Assembly (NCBI RefSeq): GCF_963664915.1
Contig: NZ_OY761810.1
Span: 1,130,661-1,194,660 of the forward strand
Source: an uncultured Caproiciproducens sp.
Lineage (GTDB): Bacteria > Bacillota > Clostridia > Oscillospirales > Acutalibacteraceae
Reading direction: 5' to 3'
Length of the DNA stretch: 64,000 nucleotides
In this document: positions 18,165 to 27,430 of the stretch, one piece after another
Layout: each line of letters starts with the position of its first letter
Numbering within the stretch: position 1 is the first letter of the stretch
Made by a program: the position numbers and the translations under genes
The notes under the pieces: generated by a model
Seen by the model: the letters and a program-made list of their open reading frames with translations, nothing else
Databases searched by the model: none
Told to the model about the DNA's origin: nothing

Positions 18165-18368
18165 TTACGAATCCTTTAAGTGCTCAATAACATCAGAAAC
18201 TTCACAGTTCAGAATAAAGCACAGTGTGTCAAGTGTTTTCATCGTAATGGCTTTGCCGTGCTTCATTCGGTACAGGATATTGGAAGAAAAGCCGTATTTG
18301 AAAATCAATTGGTACTCTGTTATGCTTTTCTGAAAGAGAGTGTTGTAAAACGGCTTATAACTGATCAT
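18165..18368 (-). CDS. Small XRE/Cro-type HTH regulator
   Basis: The 67-residue protein is a single HTH_26/Cro-like domain: LIFKYGFSSNILYRMKHG forms the helix-turn-helix and LDTLCFILNCEVSDVIEHL the closing helices. It is divergent from a 61-residue gene with a strong promoter and a 9-bp-arm palindrome between them, so it is probably the repressor of that promoter. GAGGTG lies upstream of the ATG at 18368. Confidence 0.85.
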   Translation of the reverse strand: MISYKPFYNTLFQKSITEYQLIFKYGFSSNILYRMKHGKAITMKTLDTLCFILNCEVSDVIEHLKDS

Positions 18369-18410
18369 AAGAATAATCACCTCACATGATAGACTAACAT
18401 ACTTAAACTA

Positions 18411-18439
18411 TTGACTATACTCAAATTGTTGAGTATAAT
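18411..18439 (+). promoter_or_regulatory. Strong promoter with embedded palindromic operator
   Basis: TTGACT at 18411-18416 and TATAAT at 18434-18439 are 17 bases apart. The spacer contains the palindrome TATACTCAA / TTGAGTATA (18416-18424 and 18429-18437, 4-base centre), so a bound repressor would block RNA polymerase fully. It drives the 61-residue gene; the divergent XRE gene is the likely repressor. Confidence 0.85.
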
Positions 18440-18457
18440 GATATTGAGGTGAAGAAA

Positions 18458-18643
18458 ATGCCAAATTATAAGGAGATGTATTACTCCCTGTTCGGTGATG
18501 TTACACGTGCAATTGGGCAATTGCAAGAGGCCCAGCGGAAAACGGAAGAATTGTACATCCTTTCTGAAGAAATTCCCATCGCCATTATGCAGAAAGAAAA
18601 AAGCGCTGACATACCAAACATCATATTTGAATTGAAACAGTAA
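18458..18643 (+). CDS. Small hypothetical protein under tight promoter control
   Basis: The 61-residue soluble, helix-rich protein starts MPNYKEMYYSLFGDVTRAIGQLQEAQRKTEE. I recognise only that similar short helical proteins are common in Clostridia and phages; no function is known to me. GAGGTG precedes the ATG by 7 bases. The divergent XRE gene and the operator in its promoter suggest a regulated, possibly element-derived, pair. Confidence 0.7.
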   Translation: MPNYKEMYYSLFGDVTRAIGQLQEAQRKTEELYILSEEIPIAIMQKEKSADIPNIIFELKQ

Positions 18644-18693
18644 AACATATTTCGTGCCATCATGGAGCGAACCAACAAAAAGGGGTGACCAGT

Positions 18694-19116
18694 ATGCCGA
18701 TAGCGTACCAACATGAACTTACGGCTGAAGATTACAACGCGCTGCGCAAAGCGGTGGAATGGGATGAGATTGAGTCCGATCAGGCTCAGGAAGGCCTTCG
18801 GAACTCCGCCTACATGATTGCCGCAGCCGATGAAGGCAAAATGGTCGGTATGGCCCGCGCAATCAGCGACGGCGGTTACGTTGTGCTGATTTCCGATGTG
18901 ATTGTCCATCCGGATTATCAGGGACAGGGAATCGCGAAAACAATGATCGAAGATATAATGACATATTTTACAGACCGGCTGAAAAGCGGACAAGCCATCC
19001 TCTTTAATCTGATGGCCGCGAAGGGCAGAGAATCGTTTTATAAGCAGTTCGGCTTTTCCGAAAGACCCAATGACTCGGTGGGAGCCGGTATGACTCAATG
19101 GATTAAGAAGTCATAA
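18694..19116 (+). CDS. GNAT-family N-acetyltransferase
   Basis: The 140-residue single-domain acetyltransferase has the acetyl-CoA pyrophosphate loop as VHPDYQGQGIAKTMIE (motif A, around residues 73-88) and a FYKQFGFSERP motif B near the C-terminus. It would acetylate an amine, but the substrate is unknown. ATG at 18694 follows AAGGGGTG. It ends before a bidirectional terminator facing the peptide-importer operon. Confidence 0.9.
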   Translation: MPIAYQHELTAEDYNALRKAVEWDEIESDQAQEGLRNSAYMIAAADEGKMVGMARAISDGGYVVLISDVIVHPDYQGQGIAKTMIEDIMTYFTDRLKSGQAILFNLMAAKGRESFYKQFGFSERPNDSVGAGMTQWIKKS

Positions 19117-19157
19117 AAATACATATTGTATTATAATATATCGCCATTAAGCTGTGA

Positions 19158-19202
19158 AGAGCCTCATGATTACCGTTGCTTCGTAATCATGAGGCTCTTT
19201 TA
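19158..19202. terminator. Bidirectional terminator
   Basis: A 17-bp-arm hairpin (AAGAGCCTCATGATTAC and complement) is flanked by A and T runs. It serves the GNAT gene on plus and the transglutaminase operon on minus. Confidence 0.9.
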
Positions 19203-19243
19203 TGCTGAAGTTAAAGTGATTGTACCGATTTGAATGAATTGCT

Positions 19244-21793
19244 TTATTCAGCGACCGTGATAATTTTCGTCAGCAAATCAACAATTCCCACGTTATATCC
19301 GCTGCATGCGTAAACGCCCCGGCAGCCGCGCGCGACAATGGTGAGAGGAAGCTTCTCAGGGTCAACGAACATTCTGCGCGCCATGGTGACGGCTGTCTCG
19401 GTAAAATCCGAATAATAAACGCGCGCCCCGGGAATGGCCCTGCACGCTTTGGCAAAGGTTTCGTTATCCCATGCAGAACGGTCACGGATGATGAAGATCA
19501 GTTCACAGTCAATGCTGTTCAGCGTACTCTGCGCTTCCAAAAACTCATTTAAAATATGTTCCGTGGGTTCGCGGCCTTCTTCCAGCCAGACAAGCACCGC
19601 GGTTTTTCCGTCAATCACAGAGCCGACCGGTACAGGCTTTTTTTGCTCGCTGCAAAGATGGAAGGATGGCAGGGGAATATCCTGAAGCAAATCTGTAACC
19701 TGTGTACGGCACAGGGAGATGGCAAGGTCTTTGGTCTCTCCGCCCGACAGGCTGAAACAGTATTTCTTCGCAAACTGGTTGCCGTTCGGCGTCCTGCTGC
19801 TTGTTACGAGCCGGTAGCTGCCCGGCATGAGCGAAAGTACAAGCTTTCCGTCTGCCCAAACAGAATCCGTGAACTCCAACGTCTGGTACACACCGTCTTT
19901 TAATACGGCAATTGTCCAGTTGTGTAAATACGACCAGTTTTCCGTGCCGCCCAAAAGAGTGAGAGCAGAATTTACGCTGGATTCATCCGGAAGTTCCTGC
20001 GCATTGCGGAATGTGCCGTTCTGATAATACTGTGCGGACAAATCCACAGGATTGACGCGGGCGGGAATACCGAGTGTCCGGCAAATTGCGGTGAAAAGTA
20101 CCCTGCGGCCCATTTCGTTCGCCTGCCCGCTGCGAATCATGCCCGCAGGTGTGCCGGTTAAACGTTCGCTGTTCCGTTCCGGGGCTGACTGAAAGCGGGA
20201 AACATAGTCCCAAACGCGTTTTGGCTGTTTGCGGAAAGCGGCTACCGACTGTTCGTCAAACTGGGCGGCAAGCAGCACGCTGTAGGGCACAAGCTGTTCA
20301 TAATGCGCTCTGGGACAGAGAATATAAGGAACAAACAGTTCCGGAGGATACTCGTTTTGATCGTTCAGAGAATGCCTGAACTGCTCCGCAAGCAAAGCTG
20401 CACTGATATCCCGATAGTCCTTTTTCTGCAGGGATTGGAGCATCTGCAATTGCAGATCCCGCTTTTCCGCGCCGAAATCCATGGACAGAAAATCGTACAG
20501 CTCTTGAAAATTCCCTTCAGCGGCTTTTAACAGGGCTATGATATCCTGCGGACGGCTGAATTTTGCAGCAAGTTTTTCCGCCCGGCCTTTTTTATAAAAG
20601 CCCTTTACATACTGCAGGCGTTTTTGCCCTGCACTGTCGGTAACGCGCTTGCGCAGTTCCTTTTGTTCCGGGGTAAGCTGAATCAAATTTCTGCTGCTGT
20701 CTTTCGGCGCGCGGAAACTGAACGCTTCCTGAGCATCCGGTTCGGCCTGCACCGCTTGCGAAAAGTCGATGGTAACGCAGTCGGCTTCTTCTGTGTCGGC
20801 GAACGCTTCGGCAAACCGCCCGTCTTTCACCGCGTGGATGTGGATGCTGCCAAGCCCCAGCGTAACCCCGGCTTTGCCTGTTTCATCGGTTACTGCGGAC
20901 GCAATGGGGGAAAACTCCGCGCCGTTCAGCAGTTCAAACTGCACGGTAACACCGGAGAGCGGTTCGGGATTCACAACGGTAACCGTAAAGCGGCGCGCCT
21001 CTGCGTACCGGCTGAGCTCGTTTAAGATCATTGTCTGCCCGTCCAACCCTATCATTTCCTCACCCTCAATGGGGAGGAACGATTTGCTGTCCATCAGCAT
21101 GGAGCGCGCGGCGGCTTCCGTAAACCATCCGCGGTTCAGAACCGGTTCCGGCTCGCACGCACCGAGAAAATACCATTGTCCGTCGCACCAGACCTCCACC
21201 CAGGCGTGGTTGTCATCGCAGTGAGCCCATCGGGGCGTGTAGACCTGACGCGCGGGAATTCCCACACTGCGCATGGCGGTGACCGCAAACGTGGATTCCT
21301 CGCCGCACCTTGCGTAAGAGGATTTCAGTGCGGTAAGGGGGGAAACGGTTCGTTCGTCCGTCGCCTGATAGGTTACATGCTCCGCGCACCAGATATTTAC
21401 CTCAAGCGCGGCTTCTTTCATGCTTTTGCCGCTGATTCTGTCTTTGAGGGCATGATAAAAAAATGCGCGGCAATCTTCTATGGCTTCATTGTTGATGCGG
21501 TAATACAAAACATAATTTAAAAATATATTCTCCGGAATCTGACTGCTCCATGTGGAGTTTTCCGCCAGAAAAAGGCCAAAATCTACGAATTTAAGGTACA
21601 GTGAAAAATCGTAATCCCCGAGGTCGGCGGCCGGCATAGTGCTGTAAAAGAACTCCAGTGCGGTTCGCCGGTCGTCTTTGCAGTCATTGATACGGGTAAG
21701 GAGTTCCTTGCCGCAAAGTCCCAGTGTCGGCTGCATTTTCAGGAACTGCCGATGAATGGAGTCCTGTAACTCCTGTGAAAATATCATTACCAT
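19244..21793 (-). CDS. Transglutaminase-like protein with C-terminal thioredoxin-like region
   Basis: The 849-residue protein has an N-terminal transglutaminase core. Its catalytic triad candidates are Cys in SYARCGEES, His in DDNHAWVEVW and the acidic residue in FLGACEPEP. A carboxypeptidase-regulatory/Ig-like segment follows (RFTVTVVNPEPLSGVTVQFELLNGAEF), and the C-terminus looks like a thioredoxin fold without CxxC (PLPSFHL to GIVDLL). No signal peptide is visible, so it is probably cytoplasmic. It is the last gene of the oligopeptide importer operon, 24 bases after the second ATPase, suggesting peptide processing after uptake. AGGAGG lies 4 bases before the ATG. Confidence 0.82.
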   Translation of the reverse strand: MVMIFSQELQDSIHRQFLKMQPTLGLCGKELLTRINDCKDDRRTALEFFYSTMPAADLGDYDFSLYLKFVDFGLFLAENSTWSSQIPENIFLNYVLYYRINNEAIEDCRAFFYHALKDRISGKSMKEAALEVNIWCAEHVTYQATDERTVSPLTALKSSYARCGEESTFAVTAMRSVGIPARQVYTPRWAHCDDNHAWVEVWCDGQWYFLGACEPEPVLNRGWFTEAAARSMLMDSKSFLPIEGEEMIGLDGQTMILNELSRYAEARRFTVTVVNPEPLSGVTVQFELLNGAEFSPIASAVTDETGKAGVTLGLGSIHIHAVKDGRFAEAFADTEEADCVTIDFSQAVQAEPDAQEAFSFRAPKDSSRNLIQLTPEQKELRKRVTDSAGQKRLQYVKGFYKKGRAEKLAAKFSRPQDIIALLKAAEGNFQELYDFLSMDFGAEKRDLQLQMLQSLQKKDYRDISAALLAEQFRHSLNDQNEYPPELFVPYILCPRAHYEQLVPYSVLLAAQFDEQSVAAFRKQPKRVWDYVSRFQSAPERNSERLTGTPAGMIRSGQANEMGRRVLFTAICRTLGIPARVNPVDLSAQYYQNGTFRNAQELPDESSVNSALTLLGGTENWSYLHNWTIAVLKDGVYQTLEFTDSVWADGKLVLSLMPGSYRLVTSSRTPNGNQFAKKYCFSLSGGETKDLAISLCRTQVTDLLQDIPLPSFHLCSEQKKPVPVGSVIDGKTAVLVWLEEGREPTEHILNEFLEAQSTLNSIDCELIFIIRDRSAWDNETFAKACRAIPGARVYYSDFTETAVTMARRMFVDPEKLPLTIVARGCRGVYACSGYNVGIVDLLTKIITVAE

Positions 21794-21817
21794 GATCCTC
21801 CTAACATATGCTCTGAA

Positions 21818-22798
21818 TCATTTTTTTGGGGGCTGTATGAAATGACACGCCACCCAGTGTCCCGGTTCAGCTTCAATCATCTTCGGCGCCTGTTTTCTGC
21901 AAAGCTCCGTTGCTTTCGGGCAGCGCGAGCAGAAGTGACAGCACTCGGGCAGATTGATGGGACTGGAAATGCTGCCTTCCAACACAACGCGGCTGCGCGA
22001 CTGCTCCAAATCCGGGTCGGGCAGGGGAATTGCGGAAAGCAGCGCCTGTGTGTAAGGATGCAGGGGACGGTCAAACAATACGCGGCTGGCGGCAAGTTCC
22101 GCCATGCTGCCAAGGTACATGACCCCAACCCGGTCGCTGATGTGCTTTACCATGGAAAGGTCGTGGGCAATAAACAGATAGGTCAGCTGGCGCTGCTCCT
22201 GCAGTGTTTTGAGCAGATTGATGACCTGCGCCTGTATGGAGACATCCAGCGCGGAAATCGGTTCATCCGCAATAATGAAATCCGGATTGACCGCCAATGC
22301 GCGCGCAATGCCGATGCGCTGGCGCTGCCCGCCTGAAAATTCGTGCGGGAACCGGTTCGCGTGTTCCTCCTGCAGCCCGACGACCTCCAAAAGGTCAACA
22401 ACCATCTGGGCGCGTTCCTGGGCCGATTTCGCCAGCCCGTGCGCGTCAATCCCTTCCGCAATAATATCCATGACCTTCATGCGCGGATTTAGGGATGCGT
22501 AGGGGTCCTGAAAAATCATCTGCATCCGGCGCGAAAGCTCATGGCTCTGCGTACCGGTCAGTTTTCCGTGCACATCGGTTCCGTCAAACAGGACTTCGCC
22601 GCCGGTCGCGCTGTAAAGCCGGATGATCGTGCGGCCCAGAGTGGACTTTCCGCAGCCGGACTCGCCGACCAGGCCAAAGGTTTCCCCTTTGTAAATTTCA
22701 AAGCTGACGTTGTCGACCGCTTTAAGAATCTGCTTTTTACCTACGTTGAAATATCGTTTCAGGTTTTTTACCTGCAAAATTACTTTTTCGTCACTCAT
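21818..22798 (-). CDS. Oligopeptide/dipeptide ABC transporter ATP-binding protein (OppF/DppF type)
   Basis: The 326-residue ATPase has Walker A GESGCGKST, signature FSGGQRQRIGIA and Walker B FIIADEPISALD. The C-terminal oligo_HPY region has Cys residues (CCHFCSRCP), which bind Fe-S in some homologues. The start at ATG 22798 overlaps the OppD-type stop by 8 bases; an upstream in-frame extension has no ribosome site. It pairs with the other ATPase to power peptide import. Confidence 0.93.
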   Translation of the reverse strand: MSDEKVILQVKNLKRYFNVGKKQILKAVDNVSFEIYKGETFGLVGESGCGKSTLGRTIIRLYSATGGEVLFDGTDVHGKLTGTQSHELSRRMQMIFQDPYASLNPRMKVMDIIAEGIDAHGLAKSAQERAQMVVDLLEVVGLQEEHANRFPHEFSGGQRQRIGIARALAVNPDFIIADEPISALDVSIQAQVINLLKTLQEQRQLTYLFIAHDLSMVKHISDRVGVMYLGSMAELAASRVLFDRPLHPYTQALLSAIPLPDPDLEQSRSRVVLEGSISSPINLPECCHFCSRCPKATELCRKQAPKMIEAEPGHWVACHFIQPPKK

Positions 22799-23801
22799 TA
22801 TTTTCACCGTCCTTTGCGCAGTCCGGCTGTGCCCGTTCATCGAGCAGCCAGCAGGCGGCGCGGTGCGTATCGGAAATTTGGGTGTACTCCGGCATGTATT
22901 CCTGACATACCTTCATAGTGTGTTCGCAGCGCGCGGCAAACGGACAGCCCTTCGGCGGGTCCATCAGGTCGGGCGGTGTTCCGGGAATGGAGGAAAGCTG
23001 CTGTTCGTTTTCGTGCAGCTTCGGGATCGAGGATAAAAGCCCTTTTGTATAGGGATGGACGGTTTGATAAAACAGATCGCGTACGCTGCCGGTTTCCACC
23101 AGTTTGCCGCCGTACATGACCGCGACGCGGTTCGCAATGTTGGCCACCACGCCTAGATTGTGGGTAATAATGATGATCGATGTGTCGATTTTCCCCTGCA
23201 AATCCTTCATCAAATCCAGAATCTGCGCCTGAATGGTGACATCCAGCGCGGTGGTGGGTTCATCCGCAATCAAAACTTTGGGACTGCACGCGAGCGCAAT
23301 CGCAATGACGACGCGCTGGCGCATTCCGCCGGAAAGCTGATGGGGGTACTGCCGGAATCTCGTTTCCGGATTGGACAGGCCGACCAGTTTAATCTGCTCC
23401 ACGGCCTTTCGTTTGAGCTGTTCTTTGGTCAGCTCGTGGTGATGCTCGTGCAGGACTTCCATAATCTGTTTGCCGACCGTCATGGTCGGGTTCAGCGAGG
23501 TCATCGGGTCCTGAAAGATCATGGAGATGTCACATCCCCTGATTTTCTGCATCTCCAGCTCGCTCAGAGCCGCAAGGTCTTTTCCTTCCAGGTGGACGGA
23601 GCCTTCCGTAATTTTGCCGTTTGTTGGCAGCAGACCCATGATTCCCTTGACGGTGATGGATTTTCCGGAGCCGGATTCCCCCACGATGGCGAGCGTTTCT
23701 CCTTTGTCCAGTGAAAAGCTTACGCCGCGCACTGCCTGCACAGCCCCGTGCTGGGTCTGAATATGAATGGTCAGATTTTCAACTTCCAAAAGCTTACTCA
23801 T
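22791..23801 (-). CDS. Oligopeptide/dipeptide ABC transporter ATP-binding protein (OppD/DppD type)
   Basis: The 336-residue ATPase has Walker A GESGSGKS, signature [12 protein letters not shown] and Walker [13 protein letters not shown]. Its C-terminal oligo_HPY domain is [14 protein letters not shown], with Cys positions of the family Fe-S site. It heads the ATPase pair and lies 12 bases downstream of the second permease gene in the operon oppA-B-C-D-F-transglutaminase. Confidence 0.94.
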   Translation of the reverse strand: MSKLLEVENLTIHIQTQHGAVQAVRGVSFSLDKGETLAIVGESGSGKSITVKGIMGLLPTNGKITEGSVHLEGKDLAALSELEMQKIRGCDISMIFQDPMTSLNPTMTVGKQIMEVLHEHHHELTKEQLKRKAVEQIKLVGLSNPETRFRQYPHQLSGGMRQRVVIAIALACSPKVLIADEPTTALDVTIQAQILDLMKDLQGKIDTSIIIITHNLGVVANIANRVAVMYGGKLVETGSVRDLFYQTVHPYTKGLLSSIPKLHENEQQLSSIPGTPPDLMDPPKGCPFAARCEHTMKVCQEYMPEYTQISDTHRAACWLLDERAQPDCAKDGENNE

Positions 23802-23813
23802 AGCGTGCCCTCC

Positions 23814-24740
23814 TCACTGTCTCATTCTGGGGTCGAGTGCGTCGCGAAGTCCGTCGCCCAAAATGCTGAAGCAGACCATGATTAAAACAATGATCACGGC
23901 CGGGAAGATCAGCAGGAACGGAAAATTTTGAAGCACCTGATACCCGTTGTTAATCAGAACACCGAGCGAGGCCTGCGGTTCCGCCAAGCCGATTCCGATA
24001 AAGCTTAAAAAAGCTTCGGTGAAAATTGCAGAAGGAATGGTAAACATTGCGTTGATAACAATGACGCCCACGGTATTCGGAATTAAATGCTTTATAATAA
24101 TCTCTCTGTTGCCGGTGCCCAAAACACGGGCGGCCAGAACAAATTCCTGGTTTTTCAGTTTCAGAATCTGCGCGCGCACAAGCCGCGCCATGTTGACCCA
24201 GCCGGTGATGGACAGCGCAAGGACTATCGTCCAAATGCCGGCGGGCATCACCATCATAAGCAGGATGACGATAATCAGCTGCGGGATTCCCACGAGGATT
24301 TCGATCACACGCTGCATAACCGCGTCCACCTTGCCGCCGAACAGCGCGGACACCGCGCCGAACGTAACGCCGACAAACAAATCAAGACATGCCGCCGCTA
24401 CGGCAATCAACAAGGAGATACGAGTGCCCTGCCAGATGCGCGCCCACTGATCGCGGCCAAACTGATCGGTGCCAAAAGGATGAGCCATGCTGGGATTGCG
24501 GTAGGTCTGTGTGTAATCAGTCTCAAAATAAGTGTATTTTGACAGAATCGGGCCTAAGACCGCAAGCAGAATAATCACAACCAGAATCGCAAGGCAGACA
24601 ACCGCCGCTTTGTTCTTTTTCAGCCGAAGCCATCCGTCCTGAAAAGCGGTCAGATTAGGGCGGGCAATATGCTCTTTTTCGTCTTTGTCCACCACCGCTT
24701 TTACAAAAAGTTCCTGCGGAATTTCTAACTTATGCACCAT
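23814..24740 (-). CDS. Peptide ABC transporter permease (OppC/DppC type)
   Basis: The 308-residue permease has an N-terminal OppC_N segment (LTAFQDGWLRLKKNKAAVVCLAILVVIILL). Six membrane segments follow, with the EAA loop LVRAQILKLKNQEFVLAARVLG. It forms half of the peptide channel. Its start is 4 bases after the OppB-type stop, so translation is coupled. Confidence 0.93.
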   Translation of the reverse strand: MVHKLEIPQELFVKAVVDKDEKEHIARPNLTAFQDGWLRLKKNKAAVVCLAILVVIILLAVLGPILSKYTYFETDYTQTYRNPSMAHPFGTDQFGRDQWARIWQGTRISLLIAVAAACLDLFVGVTFGAVSALFGGKVDAVMQRVIEILVGIPQLIIVILLMMVMPAGIWTIVLALSITGWVNMARLVRAQILKLKNQEFVLAARVLGTGNREIIIKHLIPNTVGVIVINAMFTIPSAIFTEAFLSFIGIGLAEPQASLGVLINNGYQVLQNFPFLLIFPAVIIVLIMVCFSILGDGLRDALDPRMRQ

Positions 24741-24744
24741 ATTG

Positions 24745-25686
24745 TCACTCCCCTTCCCCGCCGGATGCCAGTCGGATTCTCGGGTCGATTACCGAATAGA
24801 GAATATCGACCACCATAACGACAAAAATGTAAAATGCGCTGTAAAAAATGGTGATGCCCATGATTGTAGAATAATCGTTTGTTTTAATCGAATCGACAAA
24901 AAGGCTGCCGATGCCCGGAATACTGTAGATGTTTTCAACGGCCAGCGAGCCGGTCAGCAGATTGACGACAATCGGCCCCAAAATAGTGACCACCGGGATA
25001 ATGGAGTTCCTCACTGCGTGCCGCATCAGAACTTTAAATTGATTCAGGCCCTTCGCCCTTGCCGTGACGATATAGTCCTGCTCCAGAACGTCGAGCATTT
25101 CGGTTCGCATAAACCGCGCAATCATTGCCGTCACACTGAATGACAGCGCAATGGAGGGCAGGACGGAGCTTTTCCAGCTTTGCCAGAAAGCGACGGGCAG
25201 AATGCCCCATTTTAACCCGACGTAATATTGAAGGAGCGCTGCGGCCACAAAGTTCGGAACGGAAACCCCCAGAACGGCGACCACCATGGTGAAATAGTCA
25301 ATTCCGCTGTTGTGTTTCCACGCGGCGATAATCCCCAGAATCAGTCCGAGGGAAAGGCCGATCAGAATCGCCTGAAGGCCAATCAGAGCTGACGGGCCGA
25401 TTCGTCCCAGAATAACGCCGGAAACCGGCTGCCCCGTGTAGAAAAAGGAGGTTCCGAAATCCCCCCTGAACACATTCGCAATATATTTGCCGTACTGCAC
25501 AATCACCGAATCGTTCAAGCCGTACTTTTCAAGGAACTGCGTCTGCTGCGACGCCGACAGCATGGAGAATCGTTCTGTGTCGAACGGAGTGCCCGGCAGC
25601 TTTTTCATCAGAAAAAACGTTGTGGTAACAATAATGAGCAGGGTAATCAACAGGTAGACAATCCGCTTGCAGATGTATTTGAACAT
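24745..25686 (-). CDS. Peptide ABC transporter permease (OppB/DppB type)
   Basis: The 313-residue permease has the usual N-terminal MFKYICKRIVYLLITLLIIVTTTFFLMKKLPGTPF pattern (given in part) and the EAA loop EQDYIVTARAKGLNQFKVLMRH. It follows the binding-protein gene after a 94-base gap holding a hairpin, so less permease than binding protein is probably made. Confidence 0.93.
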   Translation of the reverse strand: MFKYICKRIVYLLITLLIIVTTTFFLMKKLPGTPFDTERFSMLSASQQTQFLEKYGLNDSVIVQYGKYIANVFRGDFGTSFFYTGQPVSGVILGRIGPSALIGLQAILIGLSLGLILGIIAAWKHNSGIDYFTMVVAVLGVSVPNFVAAALLQYYVGLKWGILPVAFWQSWKSSVLPSIALSFSVTAMIARFMRTEMLDVLEQDYIVTARAKGLNQFKVLMRHAVRNSIIPVVTILGPIVVNLLTGSLAVENIYSIPGIGSLFVDSIKTNDYSTIMGITIFYSAFYIFVVMVVDILYSVIDPRIRLASGGEGE

Positions 25687-25718
25687 TCCGTATGCCCTCC
25701 TTTATTCTAATGATAACA

Positions 25719-25747
25719 AAGAGGAGGACATTGGTTATCCTCCTCTT
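25719..25747 (-). terminator. Intra-operon hairpin between binding-protein and permease genes
   Basis: A 10-bp stem (AAGAGGAGGA / TCCTCCTCTT) with a 9-base loop lies in the gap downstream of oppA on the minus strand. It has no long T-run, so it may be an attenuator or mRNA-stability element that keeps the binding protein more abundant than the membrane subunits. Confidence 0.65.
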
Positions 25748-25780
25748 CGCCGCTTATAACATGTTTATAGGATCGTAAAA

Positions 25781-27430
25781 TTATTTCAAGGAAGCATATT
25801 TGAATTCAATCGGCGGGCCAAACGGATGAGTGACCAGATTCTCCACATTCGGCTTCGTCAGGTATGCAAACCCTCTGTAGAACAGCGGGGATACGACCGC
25901 GTCGTCGGCGACCAGTGTCTTTTCCGAGGTCAGCAAATCTTGTAGGCGTTTTGCGTCGTCGGTCTGCTTCTTCGCGTCGGCAATCAGAGAATTGTAAGTT
26001 TCGCTCTTGTAATTGCCGCGGTACGGCGTGCCGTTTGTCCAAAGATCCATGTAGGTCATCGCGTCATCATAGTCGGCGCCCCAGGCGGTGATGGCCATCT
26101 GGAAATTGTTGTCGTCCATCAGCTGGTTTCTTGCCTTCTTGGTTTTGGAGTCGATCTTCACGTCTATTCCGAGGTTTTTCTTGAATTCACCCTGAATATA
26201 GGTTGCTACGGTCTTTGTTACGGAATCGTCTTCGGTCAGCAGTGTCAGGGCAGGTGCGCTGCCAAGCTCCTTGACGCCCTTATTCCAGTATTCCTTCGCT
26301 TTTGCAGCGTTAAAGGAAGTGATATCGCCGTTCAGCTCACGGAACGATTTTGTGCCGTCGCCGTACATGGAATTCGCAATCAGTCCGGTGGCCGGTGCGG
26401 AACCGTCCGCCAGAACAACGTCCGTCAGGGTTTTGCGGTCAACCGCATAGCCGAGCGCAAGGCGGATGTTTTTGTTGGAAACCGCTTTATTGGTCAGATT
26501 GTACTGGAGGTAGGTTGTTCTGAATTCACTGGTGGAGCTGAACTCCGCGCTGGATTTCATTGCGGGCACATCGGAGGAGGAAAGCGTCACTCTGGAAAGT
26601 TCACCGGATTTATATGCGTTGAGTGCGGTTGCCTGCTCTTTGATGATGCGGACATTCACGTTGGAGACCTTCACGTTTGCGGCATCCCAGTAGGTGGCAT
26701 TCTTTTTCAGGGTGCTTCCGCTCGCGGGGTCGTAGGTAGCAAGAGTATATGGTCCGCAGTAGATCATATTATCTGCTTTCAGGCCGTAGTTAGCTCCCTG
26801 TGATTTGACATATTCTTCATTGAGCGGGAAGAACATGGGCAGAACAGTCAGTCTTAAAAAATAAGGAGTCGGCTGTTTTAGCTTGACTTCCAAGGTTTTG
26901 TCGTCAATCGCTTTAATGCCGACGTCTTCGGCTTTTGCTTTTTTGTCAAAATATTCCGCACCGTTTACAATATAATCGGTCATTATAAAGGAATAGTTAT
27001 TTGTGGCGTCGATACTCATCTGCTTAAGCCAGGAATACGCAAAGTCCTTTGCGGTAAGCGCGGTGCCATTGCTCCATTTCAGCCCGTCCCTCAGGGTAAA
27101 GGTGTATGTGAGCTTATCGTCGGAAACCTTGTAGCTTTTCGCCAATGCCGGTTCCGGTTCATGTTTGGCGTTTAGGCGGTAGAGGCCCTCGGAGACATTG
27201 TTCAGAATAGTAAAGGAGTTGTTGTCGGATGCGGCCCACTGTACCATTGTCCTGATTTCGTTTGTATCATAAACTGTAATGGTGCCGTCCGAAGTTTTGG
27301 TCGTGTTCTCGGATTGGGTCGTGCCCGACGCGGCGGCGGTGCTGCTTGCAGCACCGGTAAAACCACAGCCGCCCGTTGCCATCACCATGGCAGCTGTTAG
27401 AATCAGCGCAAGCAGTTTGCTCTTTTTCAT
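25781..27430 (-). CDS. Oligopeptide-binding lipoprotein (OppA/SBP_bac_5)
   Basis: The 549-residue protein has a lipoprotein signal peptide with Cys in ATGGCG, a Ser/Thr/Ala linker and the SBP_bac_5 fold (LRDGLKWSNGTALTAKDFAYSW; KQPTPYFLRL; YQGEFK-like C-lobe). It binds peptides outside the membrane for the OppBCDF importer. It is the first gene of the operon, divergent from the ROK regulator gene. Confidence 0.93.
   Translation of the reverse strand: MKKSKLLALILTAAMVMATGGCGFTGAASSTAAASGTTQSENTTKTSDGTITVYDTNEIRTMVQWAASDNNSFTILNNVSEGLYRLNAKHEPEPALAKSYKVSDDKLTYTFTLRDGLKWSNGTALTAKDFAYSWLKQMSIDATNNYSFIMTDYIVNGAEYFDKKAKAEDVGIKAIDDKTLEVKLKQPTPYFLRLTVLPMFFPLNEEYVKSQGANYGLKADNMIYCGPYTLATYDPASGSTLKKNATYWDAANVKVSNVNVRIIKEQATALNAYKSGELSRVTLSSSDVPAMKSSAEFSSTSEFRTTYLQYNLTNKAVSNKNIRLALGYAVDRKTLTDVVLADGSAPATGLIANSMYGDGTKSFRELNGDITSFNAAKAKEYWNKGVKELGSAPALTLLTEDDSVTKTVATYIQGEFKKNLGIDVKIDSKTKKARNQLMDDNNFQMAITAWGADYDDAMTYMDLWTNGTPYRGNYKSETYNSLIADAKKQTDDAKRLQDLLTSEKTLVADDAVVSPLFYRGFAYLTKPNVENLVTHPFGPPIEFKYASLK

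Noticed and set aside
25719-25747. True terminator ending transcription before oppB
   Set aside because: No T run, and the downstream genes lack an own promoter, so it is treated as an attenuator or stabilising hairpin.
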